From positions 19,198,336-19,262,335 of the forward strand of contig NW_022881614.1 in the NCBI RefSeq assembly GCF_003369915.1: a stretch of 64,000 bases of DNA. The letters are read 5' to 3'. Positions 1 to 11,838 of the stretch are shown one piece after another. Made by a program: the position numbers and the translations under genes. Each line of letters opens with the position of its first letter. The stretch's first letter is position 1. The notes beneath the pieces are model-generated. The model searched no databases and had not been told where the DNA came from. It was given only the letters and a program-made list of their open reading frames with translations. This DNA is from Drosophila miranda (lineage: Eukaryota; Arthropoda; Insecta; Diptera; Drosophilidae).

Positions 1-1086
<1,086 letters not shown>

Positions 1087-1700
1087 ACCACTAACCATAC
1101 AGTATATAGATGTGCCAGTTCATACCACGAAAGCGTCACACACTGGCTAGCGCGTTGAGTACCCCAGAGTACTGACGCGTCAACATGAGAGAGAACGCAG
1201 AGAGAACATCTTTGCGTGTGTGGGTCACGCAATATATTTCGACAAAAATATGTGATTGTATGCTTTTTCAGATTTTTTGAACTCTCTCAGGTCTGGTTCT
1301 GTTTTGCCACCAGCATGTTTTAGTGTATGGAGGCACATGCATTCTCACGTACTTTGCGTGTGTGTGTTTAGTATTGCTGGCCGCTAGAACTGAAATTTGA
1401 GTTTGGTTCTTGTTTTGGGTCTTTTGATGAACTGACCTACCGCCACAAAATAAATAAAGAATGCAAACGCCGTCGGCTCTCCACTATATACAATAATATA
1501 ATTAAACATTTATTTCCTTATCTTAAGCAGGTTGACTATAAATTATAAAAAGTATGTAAACGCCGTCGGTTCTCGACTTTTTTGTTTATTATAACTAAAA
1601 CAATGATGTATCTAAATATACAATATAAGAAAAAATATATATACATATGTATACTAAAATAAATATGCATAAATATATATATTTCTTTCTATAAATAGAG
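1087..1700 (+). repeat. Dispersed repeat R1 plus AT-rich tail
   Basis: The segment starts CACTAACCATACAGTATATAG and includes GTATTGCTGGCCGCTAGAAC, ending in an AT-rich tail with AACGCCGTCGG. It matches 26497-27272 and 40975-41753 in the same orientation, and 15665-16165 and 30130-30645 inverted. It has no coding potential and I do not recognise its family. Confidence 0.75.
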
Positions 1701-1998
1701 GATATAGCTTAAGAATGTTCATACATATATGTAACTACATACATATATATACGTAAATACATATGTATGTATGTATGTACTTAAAGTCGCCACTCAAATT
1801 GGCTCCCGATTGAAGATCGGTACCCAGGGAACACCACGAGGAGGCCATTATATATTAAATGGCATCAAAAATTAATCTGACCTTTGAGTCGACATGATAT
1901 GACTTAATTTCAAGACTTTTAAGTAATTAAGTCACATCCATGTTCCCCGCCTAAAATTAAATCTGTTAGATATATGTACATACACATAAATGAAAATA
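1701..1998 (+). repeat. Dispersed repeat R2, part 1
   Basis: The segment contains GCTCCCGATTGAAGATCGG and TCTGACCTTTGAGTCGAC. Its reverse complement occurs at about 60290-60534. R2 continues at 7058-7194 and 8317-8410, split by DINE-1 insertions; the copy at 60053-60534 lacks those insertions. Family not recognised. Confidence 0.7.
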
Positions 1999-2363
1999 AA
2001 CGAGGGGGAACGTTGTGAGTTGCTGCGGACACCGCAACTCTACAAATATACCCGATACTTAGTCAGTATGGCTCTCCTCCGGCAGACGCCGCTAATATTA
2101 ACGACACGACAAAGAGTGCGTGCGAGAGAGACAGAAAATCAGTCTGAGCGTGACGTCGCGCGCTGCGTAGCCAGTGCAAATTGATTTGTTCCTTTTGGGT
2201 ATAAAAATGATCCGATCTGATCCAGATTCAGCAGTCTGATAGATATGGTCATTATATATGATTCTGCGTTTTTAGTTTTCTCGAATCTGCAATATTGTGG
2301 ATGCAACAGATTTTCGTCCTTTGTGGGGGCGGAAGGGGGTGGGGTGAAATTCTGAGATATACG
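1999..2363 (+). mobile_element. DINE-1/ISY-type Helitron derivative, 5' part
   Basis: The head begins CGAGGGGGAACGTTGTGAG, followed by a short inverted repeat (GTTGCTGCGG / CCGCAACTC) and the conserved DINE-1 body. It breaks off at GAGATATACG, where the LTR of a Ty3/gypsy element starts. The tail half resumes at about 5645, but the DINE-1 sequence expected in between is missing. Confidence 0.8.
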
Positions 2364-2559
2364 TGTAGTAGTTTAAGTTGCTTGATGGCAACGAGTAACA
2401 TTTATTTGATAAGTATGTTGGACTTAAAATTATAACAGCTCCAAGTTTTACAAGTATGTTTGTGACTAATTATATGCGTGTACGTCTGATGCGTGGCTGA
2501 ACTGACAACTGACTGATCTCTCTCTCTTGCTATCGGCTCTCTCAGAGCCGATTACTGCT

Positions 2560-4482
2560 CTATCCCGACGACACGACGAAAACACGACCGCTTCTCTTTC
2601 CTTCGTTTCCTACATTCGGCTGTCCTGACGGACCATTCGCCTCGGATGGGTCTAGCCAAGGTTTCATATATTCTGAAACTGTAGAGGTCTTATAGGGACC
2701 CTCAGTATCCCCAATCTTCTCGACTTCGTACCTTCCATGATTCTTTACCCTAACCACCTTATACGGCCCTAGATACTTTCCTTTTAGCTTTAATCCAGTA
2801 CCATACGGAGTACGCTTGATAGCTACTAGCTCATTAACCTCATACTGTCTATCTAGTTTCCTTTTTAAGTCAAAACTCTTCTTGTTTTCCTGCTGTAACC
2901 GTGCAATGTTTTCAACTACTTCCTTTCTAATTTTTTCGCGGTCCTTGTTCAACTCTTCGATAAGTGATTCTTCCAATATTTCTTTTATTTTTGGATCCAT
3001 TCCTATACGCATGTCTAGCCCAGTCAATATCTTGAAAGGTGTTCCCTTGGTACTTCGCGGCTCAACACTGTTGATCATTTGCTGTACTTTTCCTAGATGC
3101 TTATACCAACTACCGGAATTACCCTGACACAATTTCGACAACATAGGCACCACTATCTTGTGCATCCTTTCGACTTGACCATTCCCACGTGGAACGCCTG
3201 TGGCAATCATTAAATGCTGTATTTTCTCTCTCTCACAATATTCACGAAACAAATTGGACATAAACGCTGCACCCCTATCCGTCACTATTCTGTTCGGATT
3301 ACCAAAAGTTACAACTTGACTATCTCCAATACCTGTTAAACATTTCTCCTGGCCGATCAGTTCAAGATTTCCAAATTTCAAAAATACCCTCCTGCGAATT
3401 AAACACAAATCTGCTCCAGTATCAATCAAACCTTGGAATACCAAATTCGCGTACTTAATATCCTTTAATTCCAAACCTGATGGAGTGAAAATACCTGACG
3501 GCTTATCAACGACTTCCTTATCTCAAATAATGTTCGTATTCGATCTCTTTTCTTGTCTGGTTTCGACCTTGACATTACAGCTTGCAGCACGGTGTCCTGG
3601 TTGGCCACATTTGAAACAACAAAAATCATTTTTGGGACAATCTTTCCTCAAATGCGATTTGTCTCCACACTTAAAACATTTCCTAAAATTCTCTGCCATC
3701 GACCCTTTCACCGAACTCTCACTTTTATTACTCAGCGGTCAATTCTTACTCATCGGCTTGGATCCGCCTCTAGCTTTCTGGTAAACATCGATCTGAAATT
3801 TAAGCTCCTTTAAGTTTCTAGCTTGGTACAGCATTGCCTTACTTGCCATAGCGTCTGGTATACCATCCACAAAATATTCGATTAAACTCTCATCATCTAG
3901 TTTAATTGGCTTGGCTATCTCCATTAACGCATACAAAAACTCATGCAACGACTCTCCTTTTTTCTGCTGGCGCTTTTGCAACATTCTATGTACTTCTACG
4001 GACGACAGTTTAACACTAAACTCATCCAACAAAGCTGCCTTCAACGAATTCCAGTTACGAATATCACGCAAACTACGAGCGAAAGATTTTGCTGCACCAA
4101 CTAACAACTGCTTGGCATAAATGAATAATTGTAATTGACTCCATTGAACAGTAGCTGCGCATTCTTCTAATTCCTCTATCCATTGATTGATGTCGGGGTT
4201 ATTAGAACCAGAAAATTGTGACACACTACCTTCCACGTCTTTTAGCGTAAACCAAGATTTATACTCTGCCTGTCGCGTACCTGGTTGAACTGCTACGGTA
4301 TCATCCACTGCTGTTACTACGGACTCATCCTCTGACTCTTCTTCATCCTCAACTGGAAAGCCGTGATGTATTCATAGTCTATCTTGCAAATCGAGCTTTC
4401 GTCCCGTCGTCTGCAACGCAAGCTCTCTTAACTTCTCTCGCAAATCTGCGACTCTCAGTGTCATTATCTCTTCAACTTGCAT
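2560..4482 (-). pseudogene. gag-pol of the internally deleted Ty3/gypsy element
   Basis: From the ATG at 4482 one reading frame runs to 2560 but is interrupted by three in-frame TGA codons (4374-4372, 3741-3739, 3525-3523). In order it encodes a SAP-like N-terminus (LRVADLREKLREL, then RKLDLQDRL), a gag core (GSNNPDINQWIEELE), two CCHC zinc knuckles (CFKCGDKSHLRKDC, CFKCGQPGHRAASC) and an aspartic protease start (GLIDTGADLCLI). It then jumps in frame into the integrase core (IVTDRGAAF, GVPRGNGQVERMH) and the integrase C-terminal region (YLGPYKVVRV). The stretch from the second half of protease through RT, RNase H and the integrase N-terminus is missing. Reading-frame preservation across the deletion is notable. 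The exact family is uncertain. Confidence 0.8.
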
Positions 4483-4915
4483 CGTGACGATTTAAATACA
4501 AAATAATTGATATTAGCTTATATCTAAGAAAATGTAATTAAATCAACTTAAACAACCTTATTACTGCTGGCCTTTTAACAATTTTCCAGTTAACATCGAC
4601 TCCGAAAACGCCTTTAAAGTCGTCACTGTTAACGATCGCTTCTCTGTTAACGCTCACCTTACTATGGGTTTACCCTTGTTAACTCTCGCTTCTGCGCAGA
4701 ACTTTCCAGACTCCAAATTTGACGCACACACACCACCACATCCAGATCTCGCTTGCCTGTCGATGTCGCTGTTGCCGTCCTCTCTTTGTTGCCTTGCCTT
4801 GCTCTCGCTGTTCGCCGTTAACTCGTTGTCGCTTCCCGAATCGTCGCTGCTTCTGCTGTTACAAAATGGTCGTCTCCTTGCTGCTTGTCTCTTCTTGTAG
4901 TTGTAGTCTCCGTCC

Positions 4916-5296
4916 GACGCAGTGCAACACAACAACAATCAATGTTCTTTGATTCTTGCTGTTTGCTGCCGTCGTTTTGTCGCTTCTGCTTCCTTTGGAA
5001 CGAGCGCACTCAGATTGTCGTCTCTGTGCCGCTTGTCTCCTTGTAGCTCTAGCCTCTCAGACGCAATGCACAACAACAACAACGAAGGTTTTGATTCTTG
5101 CTGTGTTTGCTGCCGTCTGCCGTCGTTTTGTCGCTTCTGCTCTATTTGGAACGAACGCGCTCAGATTGTCGTCTCTGTGCCGCTTGTCTCCTTGTAGCTC
5201 TAGCCTCTCAGACGCAATGCACAACAACAACAACGAAGGTTTTGATTCTTGCTGTGTTTGCTGCCGTCTGCCGTAGTTTTGTCGCTCCAGCTCTCT
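4916..5296. repeat. Tandem repeats of about 150 bp in the retroelement leader
   Basis: Two full units and one partial (about 4916-5060, 5061-5213, 5214-5296) share GATTCTTGCTGT, TTGTCGCTTCTGCT, CAGATTGTCGTCTCTGTGCC and AACAACAACAAC. They lie between the primer binding site and gag, on a strand that is not obviously coding. Units 2 and 3 are more alike than unit 1. Confidence 0.75.
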
Positions 5297-5638
5297 TGAA
5301 TGTCTGCTCACACTAATGCGCCTTCTTCGACAAGTGTCTCTCTCGCACTTATAGGCCAGACTGCAATTCAATTTCGCACCGCGACCGATCTCTTGTGTCA
5401 CCAGTCTCGTGTTCGCCAAAATTTCCAAATACACGCACAAATCTCACTTGCAAATGTTGTTGTCTTGGGCTTACTCCCGGACGGGCCCCCAATTTGTAGT
5501 AGTTTAAGTTGCTTGATGGCAACGAGTAACATTTATTTGATAAGTATGTTGGACTTAAAATTATAACAGCTCCAAGTTTTACAAGTATGTTTGTGACTAA
5601 TTATATGCGTGTACGTCTGATGCGTGGCTGAACTGACA

Positions 5639-5942
5639 ACTGACTTTCGTCTTTTGTGGGGGCGGAAGTGGGCGGGATGAAGTTTTGAAATATTTTTGTA
5701 GCAGTGACATATCACAGAAGTCTGGATACAAAACATCGTTGCTCTAGCTCTTATAGTCTTTGAGCACTAGGCGCTGAAGGGGACGGACAGACAGACATGG
5801 CTCAATCGACTCGGCTATTGATGCTGATCAAGAATATATATACTTTATGGGGTCGGAAACGATTCCTTCTGGACGTTACACACATCCACTTTTACCACAA
5901 ATCTAATATACCCCAATACTCATTTTGAGTATCGGGTATAAA
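5639..5942 (+). mobile_element. DINE-1 3' part (right of the LTR element)
   Basis: After six bases ACTGAC the sequence enters the DINE-1 body at TTTCGTCTTTTGTGGGGGCG. It continues through a reduced GACA/GACG microsatellite and the conserved tail to the terminal hairpin ATACTCATTTTGAGTAT and CGGGTATA. Confidence 0.8.
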
Positions 5943-7057
5943 AACGAGGTGGAACGTTGTGAGTTGCTGCGGACACCGCAACTCTACAGTTATACGCGAT
6001 ACTAAGTCAGTATGGCTCTCCTCCGGCAGACGCTGCTAATATTAAACGACACCACAAAGAGTGCGTGCGAGAGAGACAGAAAATCAGTCTGAGCGTGACG
6101 TCGGGCGCTGCGTAGCCAGTGCAAATTGATTTGTTCCTTTTGGCTATAAAATTTATCTGATCTGATCCAGATTCAGCAATCTGATAGATATGGTCGTTAT
6201 CTATGATTCTGCGTTTTTAGTTTTCTCGAATGTGCAATATTGTGGATGCAACAGATTTTCGTCCTTTGTGGGGGCGGAAGGGGGTGGGGTGAAATTCTGA
6301 GATATACGTTTTATAGTGAGATCTAACAGAAGTGCGGATACCAAATTTGGTTACTCTAGCTTTAATAGTCTCTGAGATTTGTGCATGCCCCAGATTTTCG
6401 TCCTTTTGGGGGCGGAAGGGGGTGTGGCGAAATTTGGACACGAAACGGTCAAGGTCCGATATCACAGGAGTGTGCATACCAAATTTGGTTGCTCTGGCTC
6501 TTATAGGTTCTGAGATCCTTGAACTCATATTTTGCAATTGGCAAAGCCGACCATGAAACCTGTGTGTTAGAGAGAGATAGAGCGAGAAAGAATGAAATTG
6601 TTTTCTTGATTCTGGCTATAATAATTATACGATCTGGTTGAGATTTTACACTCTAGAACATATAGTCATCCTCTACGATTCTGCGTTTTTGGCTTTATCG
6701 TATCTTTAAAAATGTGGATGCCACAGATTTTCGTCTTTTGTGGGGGCGGAAGTGGGCGGGGCGAAGTTTTGAAATATTTTTGTAGCAGTGAAATATCACA
6801 GAAGTCTGGATACAAAACATCGTTGCTCTAGCTCTTATAGTCTTTGAGCACTAGGCGCTGAAGGGGACGGACAGACGGACAGACGGACGGACGGACAGAC
6901 GGACAGACAGACATGGCTCAATCAACTCGGCTATTGATGCTGATCAAGAATATATATACTTTATGTGGTCGGAAACGATTCCTTCTGGACGTTACACACA
7001 TCCACTTTTACCACAAATCTAATATACCCCAATACCCATTTTGAGTATCGGGTATAA
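5943..7057 (+). mobile_element. DINE-1, full length, subtype B
   Basis: The head is CGAGGTGGAACGTTGTGAG and the tail ends GAGTATCGGGTATAA at about 7057, giving roughly 1.1 kb. The centre carries the subtype B block (GCAATTGGCAAAGCCGACC, ACTCTAGAACATATAGTC). It directly abuts the previous DINE-1 tail, head to tail. Confidence 0.85.
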
Positions 7058-7194
7058 TAAGCAAAATATAATAAACTTACATATACATAAATTTTACAAA
7101 ATGAAATAAAATATCCTACTGCCGCAAAATTTTGAGCTTCTTCTCGTATGATTTTGCATTTTGATTCCCTATCATCCTATCTGTTAACCATTTT
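7058..7194 (+). repeat. Dispersed repeat R2, part 2
   Basis: The segment contains CCTACTGCCGCAAAATTTTG and ends GTTAACCATTTT. It is the continuation of R2 after a DINE-1 insertion; the uninterrupted reverse complement is at about 60150-60290. Confidence 0.7.
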
Positions 7195-8316
7195 TATACC
7201 CGATACTCAAAATGAGTATTTTGGTATATTAGATTTGTGGTAAAAGTGGATGTGTGTAACGTCCAGAAGGAATCGTTTCCGACCCCATAAAATATATATT
7301 CTTGATCAGCATCAATAGCCGAGTCGATTGGGCCCTGTCTGTCTGTCTGTCTGTCCGTCTGTCCGTCTGTCCGTCCGTCCGTCTGTCCGTCCCCTTCAGC
7401 GCCTAGTGCTCAAAGACTATAAGAGCTAGAGCAACGATGTTTTGGATCCAGACTTCTGTGATATGTCACTGCTACAAAAATATTTCAAAACTTCGCCCCG
7501 CCCACTTCCGCCCCCACAAAGGACGAAAATCTGTGGCATCCACAATTTTAAAGATATGAGAAAACCAAAAACGTAGAATTGTAGAGAATGACCATATCTT
7601 TAAGACTGCGGAAGCTGAATTGGATCGTATTTTTATTATAGCCAGCATCAAGAAAACAATTTCATTTTTTCTCGCCCTGTCTCTCTCTAACACACACGTA
7701 GCATAGGCGGCTTTGCTTAGAGTAAAACATTATCGCCTAGATCTCAGAGACTATAAAAGCTAGAGCAACCAAATTTGGTATCCACACTCCTAATATATCG
7801 GACCGAGACGAGTTTGTTTCAAAATTTCGCCACACCCACTTCCGCCCCCGCAAAGGACGAAAATCTGGGGATATTCAAAAATCTCAGAGACTATTAAGGC
7901 TAGAGTAACCAAATTTGGTATCCGCACTTCTGTTAGATCTTACTATAAAACGTGTATCTCAAAATTTCGCCCCACCCCCTTCCGCCGACACAAAGGACGA
8001 AAATCTGTTGCATCCACAATATTGTACATTCGAGAAAACTAAAAACGCAGAATCATAGATAATGACCATATCTATCAGATTGCTGAATCTGGATCAGATC
8101 AGGTCATTTTTATAGCCAATAGGAACAAATCAATTTGCAGTGGCTACGCAGCGCCCGACGTCACGCTCAGACTGATTTTCTGTCTCTCTCGCACGCACTC
8201 TTTGTCGTGTCGTTCAATATTAGCGGCGTCTGCCGGAGGAGAGCCATACTGACTAAGTATCGGGTATAACTGTAGAGTTGCGGTGTCCGTAGCAACTCAC
8301 AACGTTCCCCCTCGTT
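7195..8316 (-). mobile_element. DINE-1, full length, subtype A
   Basis: Minus orientation: it opens with TATACCCGATACTCAAAATG, has a GTCT/GTCC microsatellite at about 7338-7392, and ends GTTCCCCCTCGT. The inverted R2 copy near 60160 shows the empty site, with no target duplication here. The 73-codon open frame at 7472-7693 is a by-product of the conserved repeat. Confidence 0.88.
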
Positions 8317-8410
8317 TCTAATCAAAATCAATGCAAACTGATCGAGCAGATGATTTCGGTGTACAAAGCACGGATCGGAAAATTTAAACCAGTCTGCATA
8401 TTCATCTATT
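8317..8410 (+). repeat. Dispersed repeat R2, part 3
   Basis: The segment contains GATCGAGCAGATGATTTCGG and GCACGGATCGGAAAATTTAA. Its reverse complement at 60053-60150 sits at the tail of another DINE-1. Confidence 0.7.
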
Positions 8411-9516
8411 TTTATACCCGATACTCAAAATGAGTATTGGGGTATATTAGATTTGTGGTGAAAGTGGATGTGTGTAATGTCCAGAAGGAATCGTTTCCGA
8501 CCCCATAAAGTATATACATATATTCTTGATCAGCATCAATAGCCGAGTCGATTGAGCCCTGTCTGTCTGTCCGTCCGTCCGTCTGTCCGTCCCTATCAGC
8601 GCCTAGTGCTCAAAGACTATAAGAGCTAGATGAACGACGTTTTATATCCAGGCTTCTGTGATATGTCACTGCTACCAGTATATTTCAAAACTGTGCCCCG
8701 CCCACTTCCGCCTCCACAAAGGACGAAAATCTGTGGCATCCAGAAATTCAAAGATACGAGAAAACAGAAAACGCAGAATCGTAGAGAATGACCATATCTT
8801 TAAGACTGCAGAATATGAGTTGGATCGTAATATTATTATAGCCAGCATCAAGAAAACAATTTCATTTTTTCTCGCCCTGTCTCTCTCTAACACACACGTA
8901 GCATAGCCGGCTTTGCTTAGAGTAAAACATTAGCGCCTAGATCTCAGAGACTATAAAAGCTAGAGCAACCAAATTTGGTATCCTCACTCCTAATATATCG
9001 GACCGAGACGTGCTTGTTTCAAAATTTCGCCACACCCCCTTCCGCCCCCGCAAAGGACGAAAATCTGGGGATATTCAAAAATCTCAGAGACTATTAAGGC
9101 TAGAGTAACCAAATTTGGTATCCGCACTTTTGTTAGATCTTACTATAAAACGTGTATCTCAAAATTTCGCCCCACCCCCTTCCGCCCACACAAAGGACGA
9201 AAATCTGTTGCATCCACAATATTGCACATTCGAGAAAACTAAAAACGCAGAATCATAGATAATGACCATATCTATCAGATTGCTGAATCTGGATCAGATC
9301 AGATCATTTTTATAGCCAATAGGAACAAATCAATTTGCAGTGGCTACGCAGCGCCCGACGTCACGCTCAGACTGATTTTCTGTCTCTCTCGCACGCACTC
9401 TTTGTCGTGTCGTTTAATATTAGCGGCGTCTGCCGGAGGAGCGCCATACTGACTAAGTATCGGGTATAACTGTAGAGTTGCGGTGTCCGCAGCAGCTCAC
9501 AACGTTCCCCCTCGTT
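8411..9516 (-). mobile_element. DINE-1, full length, subtype A (partner of 58976-60052)
   Basis: A minus-strand copy from TATACCCGATACTC to CCCCCTCGTT. It shares private variants with the plus-strand copy at 58976-60052 (for example CTACCAGTATATTTCAAAAC and the extended TATATACATATATTC), so the two are duplicates rather than independent insertions. Confidence 0.85.
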
Positions 9517-10904
9517 TTAAATTGAATTTGTGAGACTTTGTCTCGAAATGCCGATTAAATATATCAAAATAAATTTTAACTAATGTAAAGAATCTTCAGA
9601 AGGAGCTTTAAGTTTCAAACTACTGCTGACATAGCCAAAATTTGTATTGAGTATTAAATACTCGGAAGAACATCGGACCTCATCGGACGATTTTAAAAGT
9701 TCAGAGCATTTATTGCAGTCATACTTTTTCAGCAGCTTTTGCAATAAATACCCTGCATAATATCTTAATGCATTCTCATTAAATGCGGCTTGGATACTTA
9801 AATCTGTTGCTTCTATCGAAAGTTCTAACTCTGCATCTTCGTTAGTGGAAATCAAGATATCGTCATCAAAAGTTTTAGACTCTGATGGCGACTCACTTGA
9901 CACATTATCTTTTATAATGTTAATTAACATCGTATCTTCATCGGGCGAACAGTTCCAGTTTCATAGAAAGCATTTTACTAATAATTACATTAAATTCATA
10001 CATAGTTGGATTATTGTTGGTAACACCGCGAGATCTGATTAAATAAAATAAATTTTCTAATGGGTCTTGGTTTAATTTGGATGTAGCAATATAAAAAACT
10101 TCAGCACTTTGACTCCAAACATTTTGGGCCAATGAAAGTATGGAGTTGATTGTTAAAATCATACCCTTTATGCAGTAGACTTCCTGTGGATATCTAAATT
10201 CTTTAAAATATTTTCGCATATCCAACAGGGTCTCATTGACAAGATTTTTGTCTTGCAGTGCACTCCTAAATGGGTTTTTATCGTAGAGGACATGACTATT
10301 TAGACAGTCGAATAATCTATTAATTTTTTCAATAAATGTAGCCGTCGCTTCTGCATTTTCTTTGCACTTTAAGAAGCCTCCAGAACTAATCATTGTTCGA
10401 AGAGCAGCGGCCACACTATGGCTAAACACTTGAGTGGCATATTTGACCTTCATTTTTTCAAAGCTATTTGAATATATATGCTTTGTTGTTCATTTCGGGC
10501 AGAGTCGCGTTGAATTTTTGGAATCGATTTCATACAGTTCTTCGACTATTTTCCATGAAACAACGCCATCAGGGGTATAAAGATTTCTATTTCGGACAAT
10601 GTTCCTTAGCGATTTAATCAAATGTGGAACACTGTAAATCGCAAATATTTCTTTATCTTGAACTTTAAAGCTGAGGTTCTTAGTGTCGACTCCCAGTCTT
10701 CTGAAAACAGCTCTATAATTTGAGCCCTGGTCGCAAATAGCTGCTCGTACATTAAGCCCTAAGGCTTGTGCTTGTTCAATATTAGCTGTCACTTTAGTTA
10801 AAAGGGCATCGTGTTTTATACCGTTTGCAGTTACAGTATAGCTTAAAACGTATTTACAGTTTTCAAATAGGCCTCTTATTATGAAAACACAGATTTTATA
10901 TTAG
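9517..10904 (-). pseudogene. P-superfamily transposase remnant, copy 1
   Basis: Minus-strand fragments give the C-terminal half of a P-element/THAP9-type transposase. Recognisable blocks are FIIRGLFENCKY, ICDQGSN, VPHLIKSLRN, VSWKIVEELYEID, KVKYATQVFSHSVAAALRT, LFDCLNS, IKGMILTINSI and LNQDPLENLFYLIRSRG. An in-frame TGA follows LCPK (near 10490), and a 29-bp deletion near 9950 (relative to copies 3 and 4) shifts the frame. Unlike copies 2-4, it keeps AAA (Lys) before GTG ACA GCT. No N-terminal THAP domain and no clear terminal inverted repeats are seen, so it is dead. Confidence 0.8.
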
Positions 10905-11126
10905 AATAATTATCCATGAGAGTATTCAAGGTGCGACCGGCATCTAAATTTTTTCTTTCCACATTCCCGTCGGAAAGCTCGCGATTGACAATTTATTTGA
11001 AATACATATATGTAAAACCAATTCCATTTATATTTATGCATATTTATTTTAGTATACATATACATACATATATATTTTTTCTTATATTTTATATTTAGAT
11101 ACATCATTGTTTTAGTTATAATAAAC
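10905..11126 (-). repeat. AT-rich tail of R1, inverted, next to P-like remnant
   Basis: The reverse complement matches 27050-27272 and 41530-41753, containing GGAATGTGGAAAGAAAAAAT and GCCGGTCGCACCTTG. Together with 9517-10904 and 8411-9516 it forms an inverted version of the AT tail/P-like/DINE-1 module. Confidence 0.7.
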
Positions 11127-11493
11127 AACGAGGGGGAACGTTGTGAGTTGCTGCGGGCACCGCAACTCTACGGTTATACCCGATACTAAGTCAGTATGGC
11201 TCTCCTCCGGCAGCCGCCGCCAATATTAAACGACACGACAAAGAGTGCGTGCGAGAGAGACAGAAAATCAGTCTGAGCGTGACGTCGGGCGCTGCGTAGC
11301 CACTGCAAATTGATTTGTTCCTATTGGCTATAAAAATGATCTGATCTGATCCAGATTCAGCAATCTGATAGATATGGTCATTATCTATGATTCTGCGTTT
11401 TTAGTTTTCTCGAATGTGCAATATTGTGGATGCAAAAGATTTTCGTCCTTTGTGTGGGCGGAAGAAGGTGGGGCGAAATTTTGAGATACACGT
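11127..11493 (+). mobile_element. DINE-1 (unit 1), part left of TRAM
   Basis: Head ACGAGGGGGAACGTTGTGAG through TTGAGATACACGT, where TRAM begins. The element resumes after TRAM at 14925. CACGT at 11489-11493 is the left target-site duplication. Confidence 0.85.
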
Positions 11494-11838
11494 TGTGGAG
11501 ATAATGTTTTTTATCCCCAATCGGCCGACTAATTATTTCGAATTAAATAAAACTCGGCGCAGAAATAAAATTACGATATGTTCTTTAATGCGTGACATCC
11601 AAATTGCAAGTGTGGCTTGCCTGCCCTTTGCATTGCCGCTCCGATCGCTAAGCGCAGCTTCGCTCGGCCGACGTCGGTAGGCAGACGCAAAGCGGAGATA
11701 GCGAAGAGCGAACTGGCAGAGAGCGTTTAGCAGGGCAAGCAAGCGCAAAGCTTTAACAAACAAATGAGTGACATAGACATAAGTAACAAACAAAATAAGC
11801 GGCTGAGGGCCAAGAATTAGGTGCTATTTGGCAAGCAG

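Larger units (their letters stand above)
2364..5638 (-). mobile_element. Ty3/gypsy-type LTR retrotransposon, internally deleted
   Basis: Two identical LTRs of about 144 bp (2364-2507 and 5495-5638; TG...CA ends on the minus strand) bound a minus-strand element. Next to the right (5') LTR is a primer binding site TGGGGGCCCGTCCGGG (5491-5476), which fits the 3' end of tRNA-Pro with one mismatch as I recall it. A long leader with tandem repeats precedes gag-pol. Reverse transcriptase and RNase H are absent, so it cannot be autonomous. No target-site duplication is seen: the right flank begins ACTGAC, the same bases that lie just inside the left LTR. Confidence 0.85.

Noticed and set aside
7472-7693. 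A recurrent 73-codon open frame (starting MLERDRARKNEIVF) found in many places
   Set aside because: It lies inside DINE-1 subtype A and recurs only because the repeat is conserved; copies differ freely and the start is often not ATG. Not a gene.
9517-10904. P-like sequences as a domesticated P-neogene (known in the obscura group)
   Set aside because: All four copies carry in-frame stops or frameshifts, including a shared TGA, and lack an N-terminal domain; nothing suggests a conserved host gene.
11533-11793. Open frames inside the 372-bp LTR
   Set aside because: They are present identically in every LTR copy and antisense to each other; no domain is seen.
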